NCBI RefSeq assembly: GCF_001571225.1
Contig: NZ_BCTJ01000017.1
Location: 1-64,000, forward strand
Origin: Hydrogenophaga palleronii NBRC 102513
GTDB taxonomy: Bacteria > Pseudomonadota > Gammaproteobacteria > Burkholderiales > Burkholderiaceae_C
Length of the DNA: 64,000 nt
Reading direction: 5' to 3'
Positions 9,124-18,554 of the stretch are shown here, one piece after another. The notes beneath the pieces are model-generated. The model did no database searches. It saw only the letters and a list, made by a program, of their open reading frames with translations, and was not told the DNA's origin. The first letter of the stretch is position 1; each line of letters starts with the position of its first letter. The position numbers and the translations under genes are program-made.

Positions 9124-10152
9124 ATGACTTCCCGCCAATTCCTCATCCGCGACCTGCTGGTCCTCTTCGCGCTCACCGGCTGGGCCGTGGCCCTGCCCGG
9201 CTTCGCCAGCGAGTTCATCGTGTCGATGGCGCTCACCTGCCTCATGTACATCGCGCTCGCGTCGAGCTGGGCGATGTTCTGCGGCACCACGCGTTACCTC
9301 TCGCTCGCCACCTCGGCCTTCTTCGGCATCGGCGCCTACGCCGGCGCGATCCTGCTGGAGAAGGTGAGCTGGGCGCAGGCCATAGGCCTGGGTGCGCTCA
9401 TTGCTGCGGCGGTGGCCGTCGTCATGGGTGCGGCCGTGCTGCACCTGCGCGGCACCTACTTCGCGGTGCTCACCTTCGGCATGACGGAGCTCATCCGCCA
9501 CGCCATCAGCTACTTCGAGAAGTCCGTCACCGGTACCGTGGGCCGCGTGCTGATGGTGGTGCCAGAGCGCGACACCATCTACTTCACCGTGCTGCTGCTG
9601 GCGGTGGGCACGGTGGCGCTGTCCATCGGCATCCGCCGCACGCGCTTCGGCCTGGCCATGCTCGGCATCGGCGCGGACGAGCAGCGCGCGCAGACCCTGG
9701 GCGTGAACACCCGCTGGGTGAAAACCGCCGGCTTCGCGCTCACCGCCGCGGTGGCCGGCGCGGTGGGCGCGGCCATGTCGGTGCGCTGGACCTATATCGA
9801 CCCGCACACCGTGTTCAACCCCTTCATCGGTTTCCAGACCGTGCTGATCGCGCTCATCGGCGGTGCCGCCACGCTGTGGGGCCCGCTGATTGCCGCCATC
9901 GTCTTCAGCGTGCTGGCCGAAACGCTGCGCCTGCAGGTGCCGCAGATCTACATGATGTCGCTCGGCCTGCTGCTCATTCTCTCGGTGCTGTACCTGCCGG
10001 GTGGCCTGGCCTCGGTGCGCACCGACACCTTCCGCGGTTGGCGCGATGGCGCGCGGCAGTGGTGGACCGAACTGCGCGAAGACCTGAGCGGAGAAACCAA
10101 GCGCCGCAAGCAGCGCGAGAAAGAACTGCGGGAGCGTCGCCATGAATTTTGA
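9124..10152 (+). CDS. livM: LIV-type ABC transporter permease (LivM-like)
   Basis: This is the second permease subunit of the LIV-type importer. The 342-residue product has about nine hydrophobic spans. LivM-typical blocks include ALASSWAMFCGTTRYLSLA near residue 42, LHLRGTYFAVLTFGMTELIR, and the cytoplasmic loop GADEQRAQTLGVNTRWVK. A charged tail (RRKQREKELRERRHEF) follows the last span, somewhat longer than usual. It begins 6 bases after livH. The TGA stop at 10150-10152 is the left edge of repeat copy B. Confidence 0.92.
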   Translation: MTSRQFLIRDLLVLFALTGWAVALPGFASEFIVSMALTCLMYIALASSWAMFCGTTRYLSLATSAFFGIGAYAGAILLEKVSWAQAIGLGALIAAAVAVVMGAAVLHLRGTYFAVLTFGMTELIRHAISYFEKSVTGTVGRVLMVVPERDTIYFTVLLLAVGTVALSIGIRRTRFGLAMLGIGADEQRAQTLGVNTRWVKTAGFALTAAVAGAVGAAMSVRWTYIDPHTVFNPFIGFQTVLIALIGGAATLWGPLIAAIVFSVLAETLRLQVPQIYMMSLGLLLILSVLYLPGGLASVRTDTFRGWRDGARQWWTELREDLSGETKRRKQREKELRERRHEF

Positions 10153-10231
10153 GAGACACCCCCGCCGCGCTGCGCGCGACCCCCTCCCGGGGGCGGTGCC
10201 TGCGGCCCGGCAAAGCCGGTTCCGCGGCACC
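10153..10231 (+). repeat. Intercistronic palindromic element, copy B
   Basis: It starts immediately after the livM stop: GAGACACCCCC, a GC-rich part, a CCCCC/GGGGG mini-hairpin, then the 37-base hairpin 10195-10231 with arms GGTGC/GCACC, GCGG/CCGC and CCGGC/GCCGG around AAA. It shares 27 identical bases with copy A, while the outer arm pair changes from AACGT/ACGTT to GGTGC/GCACC with pairing kept. livG starts 49 bases later. Confidence 0.8.
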
Positions 10232-10280
10232 TCTGGTCTGGCGATTTCTGGCGTGGCAGTGTGGCTGAAAGGGGCACTGG

Positions 10281-11911
<1,631 letters not shown>

Positions 11912-11920
11912 AAAAAGAAC

Positions 11921-11948
11921 ACACCGTTCGCCGGAACCCGAACGGTGT
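11921..11948 (-). terminator. Nine-base-pair hairpin, intrinsic-terminator-like on the minus strand
   Basis: ACACCGTTC (11921-11929) pairs exactly with GAACGGTGT (11940-11948) across a ten-base loop. On the minus strand the hairpin is followed by TTCTTTTTTC (complement of 11911-11919), a good terminator tail. On the plus strand the downstream bases are not T-rich. No minus-strand gene is known to the right, so it may stop antisense transcription heading into livF. Confidence 0.45.
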
Positions 11949-11960
11949 TGTCCCGATCAT

Positions 11961-11994
11961 CCTGAACGTGTCGCAAACGCACGCTCAGGTTTTT
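11961..11994 (+). terminator. Intrinsic terminator/attenuator between livF and the aldehyde dehydrogenase
   Basis: CCTGA(11961)-CGTG-CG pairs with CG-CACG-TCAGG (ending 11989), with one mismatch and one bulge, around a CAAA loop, followed directly by five Ts at 11990-11994. This is a good rho-independent terminator shape for plus-strand transcription and lies 24 bases before the ATG of the dehydrogenase gene, so it may end the liv transcript or attenuate the next gene. Confidence 0.6.
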
Positions 11995-12018
11995 GAATTT
12001 GTACCCCAAGGAGAACCC

Positions 12019-13473
12019 ATGTCCGATCTGTCCATGCTCATCAACGGCCTCAAGGTCACCGCCGAAAAAGGCGCCACCTTCGAGCGCCGCAACCCGCTCG
12101 ACGGCAGCGTGGCCACCCGCGCGCCCGCCGCCAGCCCGGCCGACGCCGTGATGGCCGTGGAAGCCGCCGCCGAAGCCTTCAAGACCTGGAGCGAAACCGG
12201 CCCCAACGAACGCCGCGCCCTGCTGCTCAAGGCCGCCGACGCGCTCGAAGCCAAGCTGCCCCAGTTCATCGAAGCCGTGGCCGGCGAAACCGGCGCCACC
12301 GGCATGTGGGCCGGCTTCAACACCATGCTCGCCGCCAGCATGATCCGCGAGGCCGCCTCGCTCACCACGCAGATCGCGGGCGAGGTGATCCCGTCCGACG
12401 TGCCCGGCTCGCTCGCCATGGGCGTGCGCCAGCCCGCCGGTGTGGTGCTCGGCATCGCGCCGTGGAACGCGCCCATCATCCTCGGCGTGCGCGCCATCTG
12501 CGTGCCGCTGGCCTGCGGCAACACCGTGGTGTTCAAAGGCAGCGAGAACTGCCCGCGCACCCACCAGCTCATCGTGGAAGCCTTCCAGGACGCGGGCTTT
12601 CCGCCCGGCGTGGTGAACTACATCACCAACGCCCCGGCCGACGCCGGCGCCGTGGTGGAAGCCATGGTGGCGCACCCGGCGGTGCGGCGCGTGAACTTCA
12701 CCGGCTCCACCAAGGTGGGCAAGATCATCGCCATGACCTGCGCCAAGTACCTCAAGCCCGTGGTGCTCGAACTCGGCGGCAAGGCCCCCATGGTGATCCT
12801 GGACGACGCCAACATCGAAGACGCGGTGAATGGCGCCGCGTTTGGCTGCTTCGCCAACAGCGGCCAGATCTGCATGAGCACCGAGCGCCTCATCGTCGAC
12901 CAGAAGATTGCCGACGAGTTCGTGAAGAAGTTCAGCGACAAGGCCAAGGCCCTGCCCCTGGGCGACCCGCGCAAGCCCGAGCCCGTGGTGCTCGGCTCCG
13001 TCATCGGCCAGGGCACGGTGGACCACTGCAACGCCCTCATTGACGACGCACTCGCCAAGGGCGCCAAGCTGCTCTGCGGCGGCAAGGCCGACAGCACCCT
13101 GATGCCCGCCACCGTGCTCGACCACGTGACGCCCGCCATGCGCATCTACCACGAAGAAACCTTCGGCCCGGTGAAATGCGTGGTGCGCGTGAGCAGCGTG
13201 GAAGAAGCCATTGCCTGCGCCAACGACAACGAGTACGGCCTGTCCTCCGCCGTGTTCGGCAGCGACGTGGCCCGCGCCTTCAACGTCGCCCGCAAGATCG
13301 ACAGCGGCATCTGCCACGTGAACGGCCCCACGGTGCACGATGAAGCGCAGATGCCTTTTGGCGGTGTGAAGGGCTCGGGGATCGGGCGCTTTGGTGGCAA
13401 GGCGGGGATTGCGGAGTTCACGGAACTGCGCTGGATCACGATGCAGACGACGCCGCGGCATTACCCGTTCTGA
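12019..13473 (+). CDS. NAD(P)-dependent aldehyde dehydrogenase, salicylaldehyde/vanillin dehydrogenase-like
   Basis: The enzyme oxidises an aldehyde to the acid in the cytoplasm. The 484-residue product has the ALDH fold with cofactor-binding PWNAP near residue 151, general base Glu251 in ELGGK, and catalytic Cys285 in SGQICMS. The following STERLIV and the FNTMLAASMIREAASLTTQI segment resemble aromatic aldehyde dehydrogenases (salicylaldehyde/vanillin group); the exact substrate is not determined by sequence. ATG 12019 follows a strong AAGGAG 5 bases upstream, and the longer in-frame upstream extension overlaps livF. It sits behind a terminator hairpin downstream of the LIV-type transporter, so the two may serve one pathway while being separately controlled. 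Confidence 0.85.
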   Translation: MSDLSMLINGLKVTAEKGATFERRNPLDGSVATRAPAASPADAVMAVEAAAEAFKTWSETGPNERRALLLKAADALEAKLPQFIEAVAGETGATGMWAGFNTMLAASMIREAASLTTQIAGEVIPSDVPGSLAMGVRQPAGVVLGIAPWNAPIILGVRAICVPLACGNTVVFKGSENCPRTHQLIVEAFQDAGFPPGVVNYITNAPADAGAVVEAMVAHPAVRRVNFTGSTKVGKIIAMTCAKYLKPVVLELGGKAPMVILDDANIEDAVNGAAFGCFANSGQICMSTERLIVDQKIADEFVKKFSDKAKALPLGDPRKPEPVVLGSVIGQGTVDHCNALIDDALAKGAKLLCGGKADSTLMPATVLDHVTPAMRIYHEETFGPVKCVVRVSSVEEAIACANDNEYGLSSAVFGSDVARAFNVARKIDSGICHVNGPTVHDEAQMPFGGVKGSGIGRFGGKAGIAEFTELRWITMQTTPRHYPF

Positions 13474-13846
13474 GTGGGGTTCTGCGGGAAGAGAGGTTGG
13501 CCCTGGGAGCGTGAGGTTCTGGGGTTCTTCTCTTCTATTGGCGGTTGAGGTCGAAGTGAATTTTGAGCGGCTGCATCAGACTGATTGCGGCCGCTCAGCC
13601 CGGCCTCAAGGAAGGTCAGCTAGTGCAACTACAGCGGGCGTAGGCGCTTCCGTGCATGGCAAACAGTCCCACTACCACGAAGGGAAGCTTGAGCCAGGAT
13701 GTGCTGCGCATGTTTGCCCTTTTCGACCTAGTCATCGCGCCGGCATGGTTGTCAATGGCCTAGTGATTCATAAAGACCTAGTCTCATTGACAATCGGGAC
13801 CTAGTCTTTTAAATTCGCCGCTATGTCAAATTAGAAGGGGCCCATA
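13474..13846. other. Non-coding junction into the lower-GC accessory patch
   Basis: No supported gene lies in these 373 bases. Base composition falls noticeably compared with the aldehyde dehydrogenase gene. An eight-base inverted pair TGAGCGGC (13564-13571) / GCCGCTCA (13590-13597) is present. The right-hand 120 bases hold the CTAG-repeat promoter region described separately. No direct repeats, integrase remnant or tRNA end were found to mark an insertion site. Confidence 0.6.
13725..13815 (+). promoter_or_regulatory. Sigma70-type promoter with repeated CTAG-centred sites
   Basis: TTGACA (13787-13792) and TAAATT (13810-13815) form a promoter with a 17-base spacer, about 32 bases before the GTG of the next gene. 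GACCTAGTC occurs exactly at 13725-13733, 13775-13783 and 13798-13806, with a variant GGCCTAGTG at 13757-13765. TTGTCAATG (13749-13757) and CATTGACAA (13785-13793) are exact inverted repeats. One copy lies inside the promoter spacer, as expected for a repressor operator. Confidence 0.6.
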
Positions 13847-14518
13847 GTGAGCGGCGTAAAGGCAACTCTGAAGGTAGTTCTTCAGGCAAACGACACAATC
13901 GTGGCCGAGAGCGAAGATGCGACGCTCTGGCAACGCGTCCTGATCGCTATCAACTCAGGCGACGCAAAGGCTTTTGACCCACCGACGAAACAAACTGATC
14001 GCGCCGGGACCGATCACGGCGGCGGTGACTCGGCCGACAAGCGCCTCGGAGGGGATGGCGAGAGTGGCGACGGAGTAGATGAGGCCGTTGTTAAGTTTGC
14101 GAAGCTCGTTGGCGTGAGTCCCGAGCAGGCCATCGGTGCTTGTTATCCATCTAAGACCGCTCCTTTCCTGTCTCTTGACATGCACTGCTGGAACGCTTTG
14201 AAGGACCAGACGCCGGCAAGCGGACGGGGCTCGCTCAGCCCCATGGCCGTTGCGGCCACGCTGTTGAGTCTGTGGAAGCAAGCTGCTAAGTTGGGCAACG
14301 CGACTCAGGCGGAAGCCCAAAAGGTGCTCGAGACCATCAATTTGACTGACAAGAATCCCACTCGGTCCGTGGCTGGTGCCGAATGGCTCAAGGCCCTGGG
14401 TGGTGGAACCGTCGTGATGAATCCAGCTCGCATTAAGCGAGCTGTCGCCATTGCGCGCGCGTTCTGCCAGCAGGACTGGAAGAGCGACATGACGTGGAAA
14501 GGCGGCGCCGCTGAATGA
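13847..14518 (+). CDS. Hypothetical protein, first gene of a two-gene accessory cassette
   Basis: I do not recognise this 223-residue protein. It has a short N-terminal segment (about residues 1-35, TLKVVLQANDTIVAESED) that looks like a small beta unit, a glycine/aspartate-rich linker (about 40-85), then a helical region from about 80 to 215 with VVKFAKLVGVSPEQAIG and PARIKRAVAIARAFCQQDW. No signal peptide or membrane span is seen. It starts at GTG 13847 with GAAGGGG 6 bases upstream, and overlaps the next gene by four bases (ATGA), so the two products are probably made together. GC content is lower and codon use more mixed than in flanking genes, suggesting acquisition by transfer. Confidence 0.75.
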   Translation: MSGVKATLKVVLQANDTIVAESEDATLWQRVLIAINSGDAKAFDPPTKQTDRAGTDHGGGDSADKRLGGDGESGDGVDEAVVKFAKLVGVSPEQAIGACYPSKTAPFLSLDMHCWNALKDQTPASGRGSLSPMAVAATLLSLWKQAAKLGNATQAEAQKVLETINLTDKNPTRSVAGAEWLKALGGGTVVMNPARIKRAVAIARAFCQQDWKSDMTWKGGAAE

Positions 14519-15240
14519 CGCAATCGGAGTTTCTGGTTGCGCTGCACGAGCAGAGCGTGCCCATTTACGAACAAGCCATCGGACTACTGTGGTGGACGGG
14601 TCGAGATGATCCTGCCGCAGGCTTGTCAGCACGCGCCATCTGCGACTTGCTCGAGGCCACTGGCCTGCCAAAACAGAACGCCTCGCGGCTGAATGGAAAG
14701 CTGCTGGACGATCGCCGTACGAGCAAATTGGGGTCTGGCGGCGAGCGGCGACTGCATCCACGCGCACGTTCGGAGCTCAACAACACCTTCAAGGAGTTCC
14801 TCGCACCCAAGCCAGTTCGAGACACATCGAGCGTACTTCCGACCGCCTTAGTCGCTGCGCGCGGCTATTTGGTGAAGGTCGTAACCCAGCTAAACGCAGC
14901 CTACGATGCGCAGCTCTATGACTGCTGCGCTGTTATGTGTCGTCGCACACTGGAAACGTTAGTCATCGAGGTGTACGAACACGTCGGCCGCGCGGACGAG
15001 ATCAAGGGCACTGACGGACACTTTCTGATGTTCAGTGGGCTTCTAGGCGTTGTCGAGCACGACAAGAAGCTCAGTGTGGGGCGCAACGCGATGCAAGGTC
15101 TTCGGGACTTCAAGAAGTTGGGAGACTTGTCGGCTCATAACCGCCGATTCAACGCTAGACAGGACGACATTGACCGTGTGCGCGACGGCCTGCGCGTAGC
15201 CGTCGAAGAGCTTGCTCATCTAGCCGGTTTCAAGCCTTAG
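14515..15240 (+). CDS. Hypothetical protein with possible DUF4145/HEPN-like C-terminal domain
   Basis: This 241-residue protein is the second gene of the cassette. Residues about 20-85 look like a winged-helix unit (LSARAICDLLEATGLPKQNA, then a GGERRLHP hairpin). Residues about 105-240 are helical, with CRRTLETLVIEVYE and KLGDLSAHNRRF, reminiscent of DUF4145-type HEPN-fold domains found in defence and restriction loci. The canonical HEPN R-x4-6-H motif is not clear, so nuclease activity cannot be claimed. No membrane span is present. The four-base overlap with the preceding gene implies a joint function. The 151 bases after its stop hold small hairpins (GCAGC/GCTGC at 15313-15325) but no gene. 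Confidence 0.75.
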   Translation: MTQSEFLVALHEQSVPIYEQAIGLLWWTGRDDPAAGLSARAICDLLEATGLPKQNASRLNGKLLDDRRTSKLGSGGERRLHPRARSELNNTFKEFLAPKPVRDTSSVLPTALVAARGYLVKVVTQLNAAYDAQLYDCCAVMCRRTLETLVIEVYEHVGRADEIKGTDGHFLMFSGLLGVVEHDKKLSVGRNAMQGLRDFKKLGDLSAHNRRFNARQDDIDRVRDGLRVAVEELAHLAGFKP

Positions 15241-15391
15241 CCAAAGCCCTTGCGGAAACTAGGGCCGACTGCAAGAAGGGTCCGCGGCTGAGCTGGGAAA
15301 GGGCTGCCAATCGCAGCAAAGCTGCCGCTGCGAAACCTCTGCCAAAGACATGCATTCAAGCGTCTAGGCTGCGGCCCTAGCCGCCTCCGTT

Positions 15392-15862
15392 TTAGTCCGA
15401 CTCATCCAGCAGCCTCAGCGTCTCCCGATCCGGCGCGTTCCCGAAGAACACCCGCAGCGCCTCCGCAAAACACGCCTCCTGCGGCGCCACCGCCGCAAAC
15501 AGACTGACGCAGGAGCGCAATTTCATCGCATCCGTTTCGCCCAGCATCTCGACCGCACTGCGCCGCCCTGCGTGTTGCAACAACGCCTCCACGCACTCGA
15601 CGAGCCGCGGGCCCAGCACCGGGTGCGTGGCGTAGGCCATGGCTTCCTGCCGGTTGGCGATGCCGTATTCGCGCGCCATGGTGCTGCGGCCCAGGCCGCG
15701 CAGTTGCGGCAGGACGTACCAGATCCAGTGCGTGCGCTTCTGGCCGGCGCGCAATTCGGCGAGGGCTGTTGCGTAGTCGCGCTCTTGCGCGCGCACGAAC
15801 CGTTCGAGGTCGTCATTCGGCCGTGCCGAGGTGGCGGCGGGATCGTTGGTGGGGCGGCTCAT
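15392..15862 (-). CDS. DUF1810 family protein
   Basis: This 156-residue cytoplasmic protein belongs to the DUF1810 family, whose function is not established. Family hallmarks are DLERFVRAQERDYATALAEL followed by GQKRTHWIWYVLPQLRGLG and the AYATHPVLGPRL block; the length is typical. ATG 15862 (MSRPTND) is chosen over an upstream in-frame start that adds 22 unrelated residues. It is the leftmost of four minus-strand genes and returns to high GC after the accessory patch, marking the right edge of that patch. Confidence 0.85.
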   Translation of the reverse strand: MSRPTNDPAATSARPNDDLERFVRAQERDYATALAELRAGQKRTHWIWYVLPQLRGLGRSTMAREYGIANRQEAMAYATHPVLGPRLVECVEALLQHAGRRSAVEMLGETDAMKLRSCVSLFAAVAPQEACFAEALRVFFGNAPDRETLRLLDESD

Positions 15863-16034
15863 GGCCGCAGCGTAACGACGGCCTGCGGGATGGTGCAAGC
15901 CCGCTCGGCAGCAGGGAGCGCCGGGCATGGTGATGGCGCTCGGCGTTGCCGGCCGACACCGTGGCCGGCGGGTTGCCGTTGCCGCCCGTGTGCCAGCCTC
16001 GCGTGCCGGTGCTGCGTGTCTGCGGCCGCGCTGG

Positions 16035-17048
16035 CTACTGCGGTGGTTGCGGTTGCGCTTGCAGCGCGATGCGCTCCACCTTGAAGCCGCGCTCGGCCAG
16101 CAGCTTCGGCAGGGCTTGCGGGCCGGTCATGTGCAGCAGGCCGACGGCGGCAAACAGGCGTTGGCCGTCGCCGTGCAGCGCGGTAATGCGGTTGGCCATG
16201 CCCGGGTTGCGTTCGTCGTTGAGGCGCCGCAGCGCGGCCCGGTCGGCTTCGTCGGTCACGCATTCGCACCAGGCTTCGTAGTTGGCCACGGTGTCCAGAT
16301 CGCCATCGGCCCAGGCCTGGCCCAGGCGCGCCATCACGCGGCGCGAGAGGCCGGATTCGAGTTGGGCGAGGCTGGTTTCCAGCGCGTGTTCGGCCTCTTC
16401 GGGCTGTGTCGGCACCAGGGCCTGCAGTTGCATGGCCGCGGTTTCCAGTGCGATCAAGGGCAGCTTGCGCGCTTTGGCAAAACCGCCCAGCACGTGTTCG
16501 ATGCCATAGGCCGGATCAAGCCCGATCCAGCGCGCGTCCAGGCCGCTCAGGGTCAGCACCTGCAGCAGCGGCGGAAAACCCGCCAGCGCGTCCACCGGCA
16601 CGCAGGCGGCAACGGCCTGCTTCGCCAGCCGCGCCTGCAGGGCCGCGGGCACGGCGGGCGGGGTGGTCGCTTTCATTTGCGTCGCCAGGCCCGGGTCGCT
16701 CACGTCCACCTCCAGCGCCACCGCGTCCACCGCCAGCAGGGCGCGGGTGACTTGCGGGCCGGGCACGGCCCATTCGAGTTTGCCCAGGTGCAGCGTGCCG
16801 TACAGCCAGGACACACGGCCGTCGCGCTCAAGGCGCCACAGCGCGCCGCGGTCACGCGCCTGCGCGCGTGCGGCCTGCAGTTGTTGCGGTGTGGGTGTGG
16901 TGGCCTGGGGCGGGCAGGCCGCAGCCGGTGCCTCGGCGGGCGCGGCCGGTGCGGGGGATGTGGGTGTCTTGGCCCACAGCGGGTTCAGGGCGGAGAGCAG
17001 TGCGAGTGCCGCGAGTGCGCGGCGCAGGGTGATCGGGTGATGGCGCAT
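16035..17048 (-). CDS. TraB/GumN family protein, exported
   Basis: The family consists of putative metal-dependent peptidase-like proteins related to Tiki and PrgY; no substrate is known for bacterial members. The 337-residue product has a signal peptide (RRALAALALLSALNPLWA), a proline/alanine-rich linker to about residue 60, the first GxxH motif in GTLHLG at 84-89, a central helical region, and the C-terminal motifs ERNPGMANRI-like and GLLHMTGPQALPKLL with the second GxxH. All three conserved motif sites look intact. ATG 17048 gives the proper signal peptide; the longer ORF start would place 75 non-conserved residues before it. Confidence 0.85.
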   Translation of the reverse strand: MRHHPITLRRALAALALLSALNPLWAKTPTSPAPAAPAEAPAAACPPQATTPTPQQLQAARAQARDRGALWRLERDGRVSWLYGTLHLGKLEWAVPGPQVTRALLAVDAVALEVDVSDPGLATQMKATTPPAVPAALQARLAKQAVAACVPVDALAGFPPLLQVLTLSGLDARWIGLDPAYGIEHVLGGFAKARKLPLIALETAAMQLQALVPTQPEEAEHALETSLAQLESGLSRRVMARLGQAWADGDLDTVANYEAWCECVTDEADRAALRRLNDERNPGMANRITALHGDGQRLFAAVGLLHMTGPQALPKLLAERGFKVERIALQAQPQPPQ

Positions 17049-17119
17049 GCCGGCATTGTGCAGGTGGCCTGCAGGCTCGTAACTGGTTGAGGCGAGCGCG
17101 GCGCTGCCGCTTTGGCGGA

Positions 17120-17353
17120 TCAACGTGGATCGCTGGCCGCGCCCCTTCTGTTGCGGTGCCAACGGTCCGCCAGGTACCCACCCAACGCCGCAAATGGAAC
17201 CCACAACAACAGGAACACGCCGGCCGCGGTGTTGATGTCCGCGTCGCTGCGGGCGAGGTGATCGGAATACCACCCGGTCAACCCGCTCCCGAGCGCAAAG
17301 CCGAGCAGCGCGAAAAGCAATGTACCCGCCACGGTGTGCAGTATCCGTTTCAT
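17120..17353 (-). CDS. Small two-span membrane protein
   Basis: This 77-residue hypothetical protein has two predicted membrane helices, about residues 8-25 (VAGTLLFALLGFALGSGL) and 43-63 (AAGVFLLLWVPFAALGGY), and a short basic C-terminal tail. A clear GGGAGG lies 4 bases upstream of ATG 17353, and this decides the start within a longer open frame. No family name is recognised. It lies between the acetyltransferase and TraB-family genes on the same strand, 43 bases after the former. Confidence 0.65.
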   Translation of the reverse strand: MKRILHTVAGTLLFALLGFALGSGLTGWYSDHLARSDADINTAAGVFLLLWVPFAALGGYLADRWHRNRRGAASDPR

Positions 17354-17396
17354 GGAGCCTCCCGGAAGAGAAAGAAGGGTGTTGCGGCGCACGGTG

Positions 17397-17933
17397 TCAT
17401 GGCCGCTCGCACAACATGTACAGCGCCGGCCCGTCGGGTGTCTCGACGACGCGTACGGCACGAAAGCCGGCTTTTTCGTAGCAGCGGATCGCGCGGCCGT
17501 TGTCGGGTGAGGGGTCGGTCTGGATGCGTGTGACGGCGGGGTCTGCAAACAGCTGCGCCACCAGCGTCCGCACCAGCCGCGTGCCCAGGCCCTGGCCGAG
17601 CAGCGCGGGGTCGGCCAATGACTGGTCGATGCCGCGCACGCCGGGGTCGGTTTCGTCTTCCCACCAGCCACCGCCCGAGCCGAGCGCCACGTAGCTCTGC
17701 GCATAGCCGATGGGTGTGTTGCCGAGCAGGGCGATGTAGGGCGTCACCCGGTCTTGTGCGAGTGCGGCGGGCGCGTACTCGGCCAGCACCTGCGCCAGGC
17801 TGGGCCGCGCGGCCTCGCCGCCCCACCATTGAACGAGGTGTGGCCGGTTCAGCCAGTCGTGCAGCATGGGCAGGTCGGCTTCGCGCAAGGGGCGCAGTGT
17901 CAGGGCCTGGTGCAGGTCGGTCACGGGCAACAT
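17397..17933 (-). CDS. GNAT acetyltransferase closely resembling aminoglycoside 6'-N-acetyltransferase AAC(6')-Ib
   Basis: This GNAT-family enzyme transfers acetyl from acetyl-CoA to an amine. The 178-residue product aligns end to end with my recollection of AAC(6')-Ib, with long shared blocks such as GYAQSYVALGSG, WWEDETDPGVRGIDQ, IQTDPSP, RAIRCYEKAGF and TPDGPALYM, and the acetyl-CoA loop GQGLGTRL. The Trp (W90) and Asp (D167) that change in the quinolone-acetylating 'cr' variant keep their wild-type state. ATG 17933 abuts AGGA; a longer in-frame extension is not conserved. There is no attC site, integrase or insertion sequence beside it, so it appears to be a resident chromosomal gene. Activity on aminoglycosides is likely but unproven. 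Confidence 0.85.
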   Translation of the reverse strand: MLPVTDLHQALTLRPLREADLPMLHDWLNRPHLVQWWGGEAARPSLAQVLAEYAPAALAQDRVTPYIALLGNTPIGYAQSYVALGSGGGWWEDETDPGVRGIDQSLADPALLGQGLGTRLVRTLVAQLFADPAVTRIQTDPSPDNGRAIRCYEKAGFRAVRVVETPDGPALYMLCERP

Positions 17934-18030
17934 TCCTGGGACGGAGGTGGCATGGTAGCCGGGCGTGCGCGGCCCGGGCCAACCTGCTACCGTGTGCGCG
18001 TTCATCCAGACTCTCACAGGGAAACCCACC

Positions 18031-18501
18031 ATGCGCCGCTTTGCCCTTCCGCTGTTCCTCCCCTTGCTGCTGGCCTGCAGCGCCAACGCCGAAGAAATCG
18101 GTTCGGTCGACACGGTGTTCAAGTTCATCGGGCCGGATCACAAGATCGTCGTCGAGGCCTATGACGACCCGGGCGTGAGCGGCGTCACCTGCTACGTTTC
18201 GCGCGCCAAGACGGGTGGCCTCAAAGGCGCCTTCGGCCTGGCGGAAGACCGCTCCGAAGCGTCCATTGCCTGCCGCCAGGTGGGGCCGATTGCCATTGCC
18301 AAACCGGTGAAGGCGCAGGAGGAAATCTTCAGCGAGCGCACCAGCCTGATCTTCAAGCGCCTGCGCATCGTGCGCATGGTGGATGCCAAGCGCAACTCGC
18401 TGGTGTACCTCACCTACTCCGACCGCGTCATCGAAGGCTCGCCGCAGAACTCGGTGGCGGTGGTGTCGGTGGACCGCGCGATGCCGATCCCGGTGAAGTG
18501 A
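18031..18501 (+). CDS. creA: CreA family protein, exported
   Basis: CreA is a small conserved periplasmic protein of unknown function. The 156-residue product has a signal peptide ([19 protein letters not shown]), then the family core: [20 protein letters not shown], a [19 protein letters not shown] block with one Cys of the conserved pair, [12 protein letters not shown] with the second, and [19 protein letters not shown] near the end. ATG 18031 is preferred because it starts the signal peptide; the longer frame reaches into the divergent promoter region. It is transcribed away from the acetyltransferase gene, 97 bases between starts. Confidence 0.88.
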   Translation: MRRFALPLFLPLLLACSANAEEIGSVDTVFKFIGPDHKIVVEAYDDPGVSGVTCYVSRAKTGGLKGAFGLAEDRSEASIACRQVGPIAIAKPVKAQEEIFSERTSLIFKRLRIVRMVDAKRNSLVYLTYSDRVIEGSPQNSVAVVSVDRAMPIPVK

Positions 18502-18554
18502 CTTGGGGTGAGTTGAGGACGGGTGAGATGGGTGAGGGGGGGTATCCTCGGTCC

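Noticed and set aside
15241..15391. Attachment site or tRNA fragment at the right edge of the lower-GC patch
   Set aside because: Only small hairpins are visible; no matching direct repeat was found on the left side and no tRNA features are present.
17353..18031. Integron cassette around the AAC(6')-Ib-like gene
   Set aside because: No attC-like imperfect palindrome, no integrase, and neighbours are ordinary chromosomal genes.
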